DNA of 64,000 bases from positions 62,001-126,000 of the forward strand of contig NZ_KB907450.1 of assembly GCF_000382045.1 (NCBI RefSeq), written 5' to 3'. The notes below the pieces were generated by a model. The model saw only the letters and a list, made by a program, of their open reading frames with translations, made no database searches and had not been told where the DNA came from. How positions within the stretch are numbered: position 1 is the first letter of the stretch; each line of letters opens with the position of its first letter. Positions 63,177-64,000 of the stretch are shown here, piece after piece. A program made the translations under genes and the position numbers. This stretch comes from Variovorax atrisoli 110B. Lineage in GTDB: Bacteria; Pseudomonadota; Gammaproteobacteria; Burkholderiales; Burkholderiaceae_C.

Positions 63177-64000
63177 ATGACCACCCGTACCCACACCCTC
63201 GGCTTTCCGCGCATGGGCGCCCACCGGGAACTCAAGTTCGCCCTCGAGAAGCACTGGCGCGGCGAGATCGACCGTGCCGCACTCGAAGCCGTCGGTGAGC
63301 AGCTGCGCGCCCGCCACTGGCAGGCCCAGCGCGACGCGGGGCTCGACTTCGTGACGGTGGGCGACTTCGCCTACTACGACCACGTGGCCAACCACATCCA
63401 GCTGCTTGGCTGCGAGCCGGAGCGCTTCGGCTTCCATGGCGACGAGCCCGAGCTCTCGCGCTATTTCAAGATGGCGCGCGGCGTGGAGAGCGAAGCCGGC
63501 CACGTCCACGACGAGAGCTGCAACCACGGCACCGAAGGCACTTTCGCGCTGGAGATGACCAAGTGGTTCGACACCAACTACCACTACCTCGTGCCCGAAT
63601 TCAAGGCGGCCACGCAGTTCAGGCTCGCGTCGACGCGCCTCTTCGACGAAGTGGCGCAGGCGCAGCAGGCCGGCCACGGGGTCAAGGCCGTGCTGCTGGG
63701 GCCGCTGAGCTTCCTGTACCTCGGCAAGGAAAAGGAGGCCGGCTTCGACCGCTTCTCGCTGCTCGATTCGCTCCTGCCGGTGTACGAACAGGTGCTGGTC
63801 CGACTGAAGCGGCAGGGCGTGGAGTGGGTGCAGATCGACGAGCCCATCCTGGGCCTCGACCTGCCCGATGCATGGCGCAACGCCTTCGAGCGCGCCTATT
63901 GGCAGCTGGCCCGCAGTGCGCCGAAGCTGCTGCTGGCGACGTATTTCTCGCCGCTGTCGGACAACCTGCGCCTGGCCTGCCAGCTGCCGGTGGCAGGCCT
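63177..64000 (+). CDS. metE: Cobalamin-independent methionine synthase, N-terminal part
   Basis: 5-methyltetrahydropteroyltriglutamate-homocysteine methyltransferase, the final step of methionine synthesis without B12. Only the first 274 residues fall in the window; the frame is open at the right edge. The N-terminal barrel is clear: HTLGFPRMGAHRELKFALEK, then YDHVANHIQLLG, ALEMTKWFDTNYHYLVPEF and VQIDEPILGLDLPDAW. The ATG at 63177 lacks a strong ribosome site. Regulated by the divergent metR (context). Confidence 0.95.
   Translation, partial: MTTRTHTLGFPRMGAHRELKFALEKHWRGEIDRAALEAVGEQLRARHWQAQRDAGLDFVTVGDFAYYDHVANHIQLLGCEPERFGFHGDEPELSRYFKMARGVESEAGHVHDESCNHGTEGTFALEMTKWFDTNYHYLVPEFKAATQFRLASTRLFDEVAQAQQAGHGVKAVLLGPLSFLYLGKEKEAGFDRFSLLDSLLPVYEQVLVRLKRQGVEWVQIDEPILGLDLPDAWRNAFERAYWQLARSAPKLLLATYFSPLSDNLRLACQLPVAG

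Overview
The window reads as a chromosomal segment of a GC-rich betaproteobacterium, most likely Comamonadaceae and Variovorax-like. The basis is very high G+C in third codon positions, a tripartite-tricarboxylate 'Bug' receptor beside a CaiB-type CoA-transferase and an HMG-CoA-lyase-like enzyme, several LysR regulators, TRAP transport, and Burkholderiales-style catabolic operons. The genus is an inference from gene content. About 62 protein genes are packed tightly, many joined by ATGA-type overlaps. I found no rRNA, tRNA, CRISPR array, insertion sequence or prophage, and no stretch over 300 bases lacks a gene.

Layout. 1-3.9 kb: leftward denD-dctPQM (sugar-acid uptake and oxidation). 4.1-5.4 kb: a small membrane protein and an unrecognised 356-residue protein. 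5.5-9.5 kb: ETF-ubiquinone oxidoreductase, divergent from an SDR, a DMT-family exporter and a thioesterase. 9.6-15.0 kb: a QseBC/PmrAB-like two-component system divergent from two PAP2 phosphatases and an EptA-type phosphoethanolamine transferase, an apparent lipid A/envelope-modification module with shared 11-bp-phased TTCAG repeats. 15.1-18.8 kb: AhpD-like protein, lipoprotein HAD phosphatase, and a HipBA toxin-antitoxin pair with a striking AT-rich operator. 18.8-29.8 kb: ethanolamine catabolism (permease, EutB, EutC, sigma-54 activator of EatR/AcoR type, acetaldehyde dehydrogenase, DUF779), interrupted by an FKBP isomerase, OpgD and a methyltransferase; both ethanolamine transcription units carry good sigma-54 promoters.

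30.8-42.6 kb is the most unusual block: one rightward operon with a near-consensus sigma-70 promoter. It encodes a DUF2170 (YjfI) protein, PspA (YjfJ), a small unknown, a YqiJ-like membrane protein, a flotillin (YqiK-like), a zinc-ribbon protein, a 1750-residue DUF3686/AAA+ ATPase, a phospholipase-D-like protein and a protein with a CorA-like GMN membrane hairpin. It unites what are two separate loci in E. coli (yjfIJ and yqiJK) and adds a giant ATPase, giving the look of a membrane-remodelling or membrane-damage system in which an ESCRT-III-fold protein (PspA) and an AAA+ ATPase are encoded together.

42.7-58.1 kb is acyl-CoA metabolism: a CoA-transferase/lyase/VOC/Bug operon, 3-oxoacid CoA-transferase with a PAS-LuxR regulator, an oddly ordered CaiB homologue, an aminotransferase, and a valine-degradation operon (mmsA, acyl-CoA dehydrogenase, 3-hydroxyisobutyryl-CoA hydrolase, mmsB) under a divergent LysR regulator. 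58.1-62.1 kb holds an MFS transporter, a GcvA-like regulator, a DUF1345 membrane protein and an exported protein. 62.1 kb to the end is metR and the divergent start of metE, cut by the window edge.
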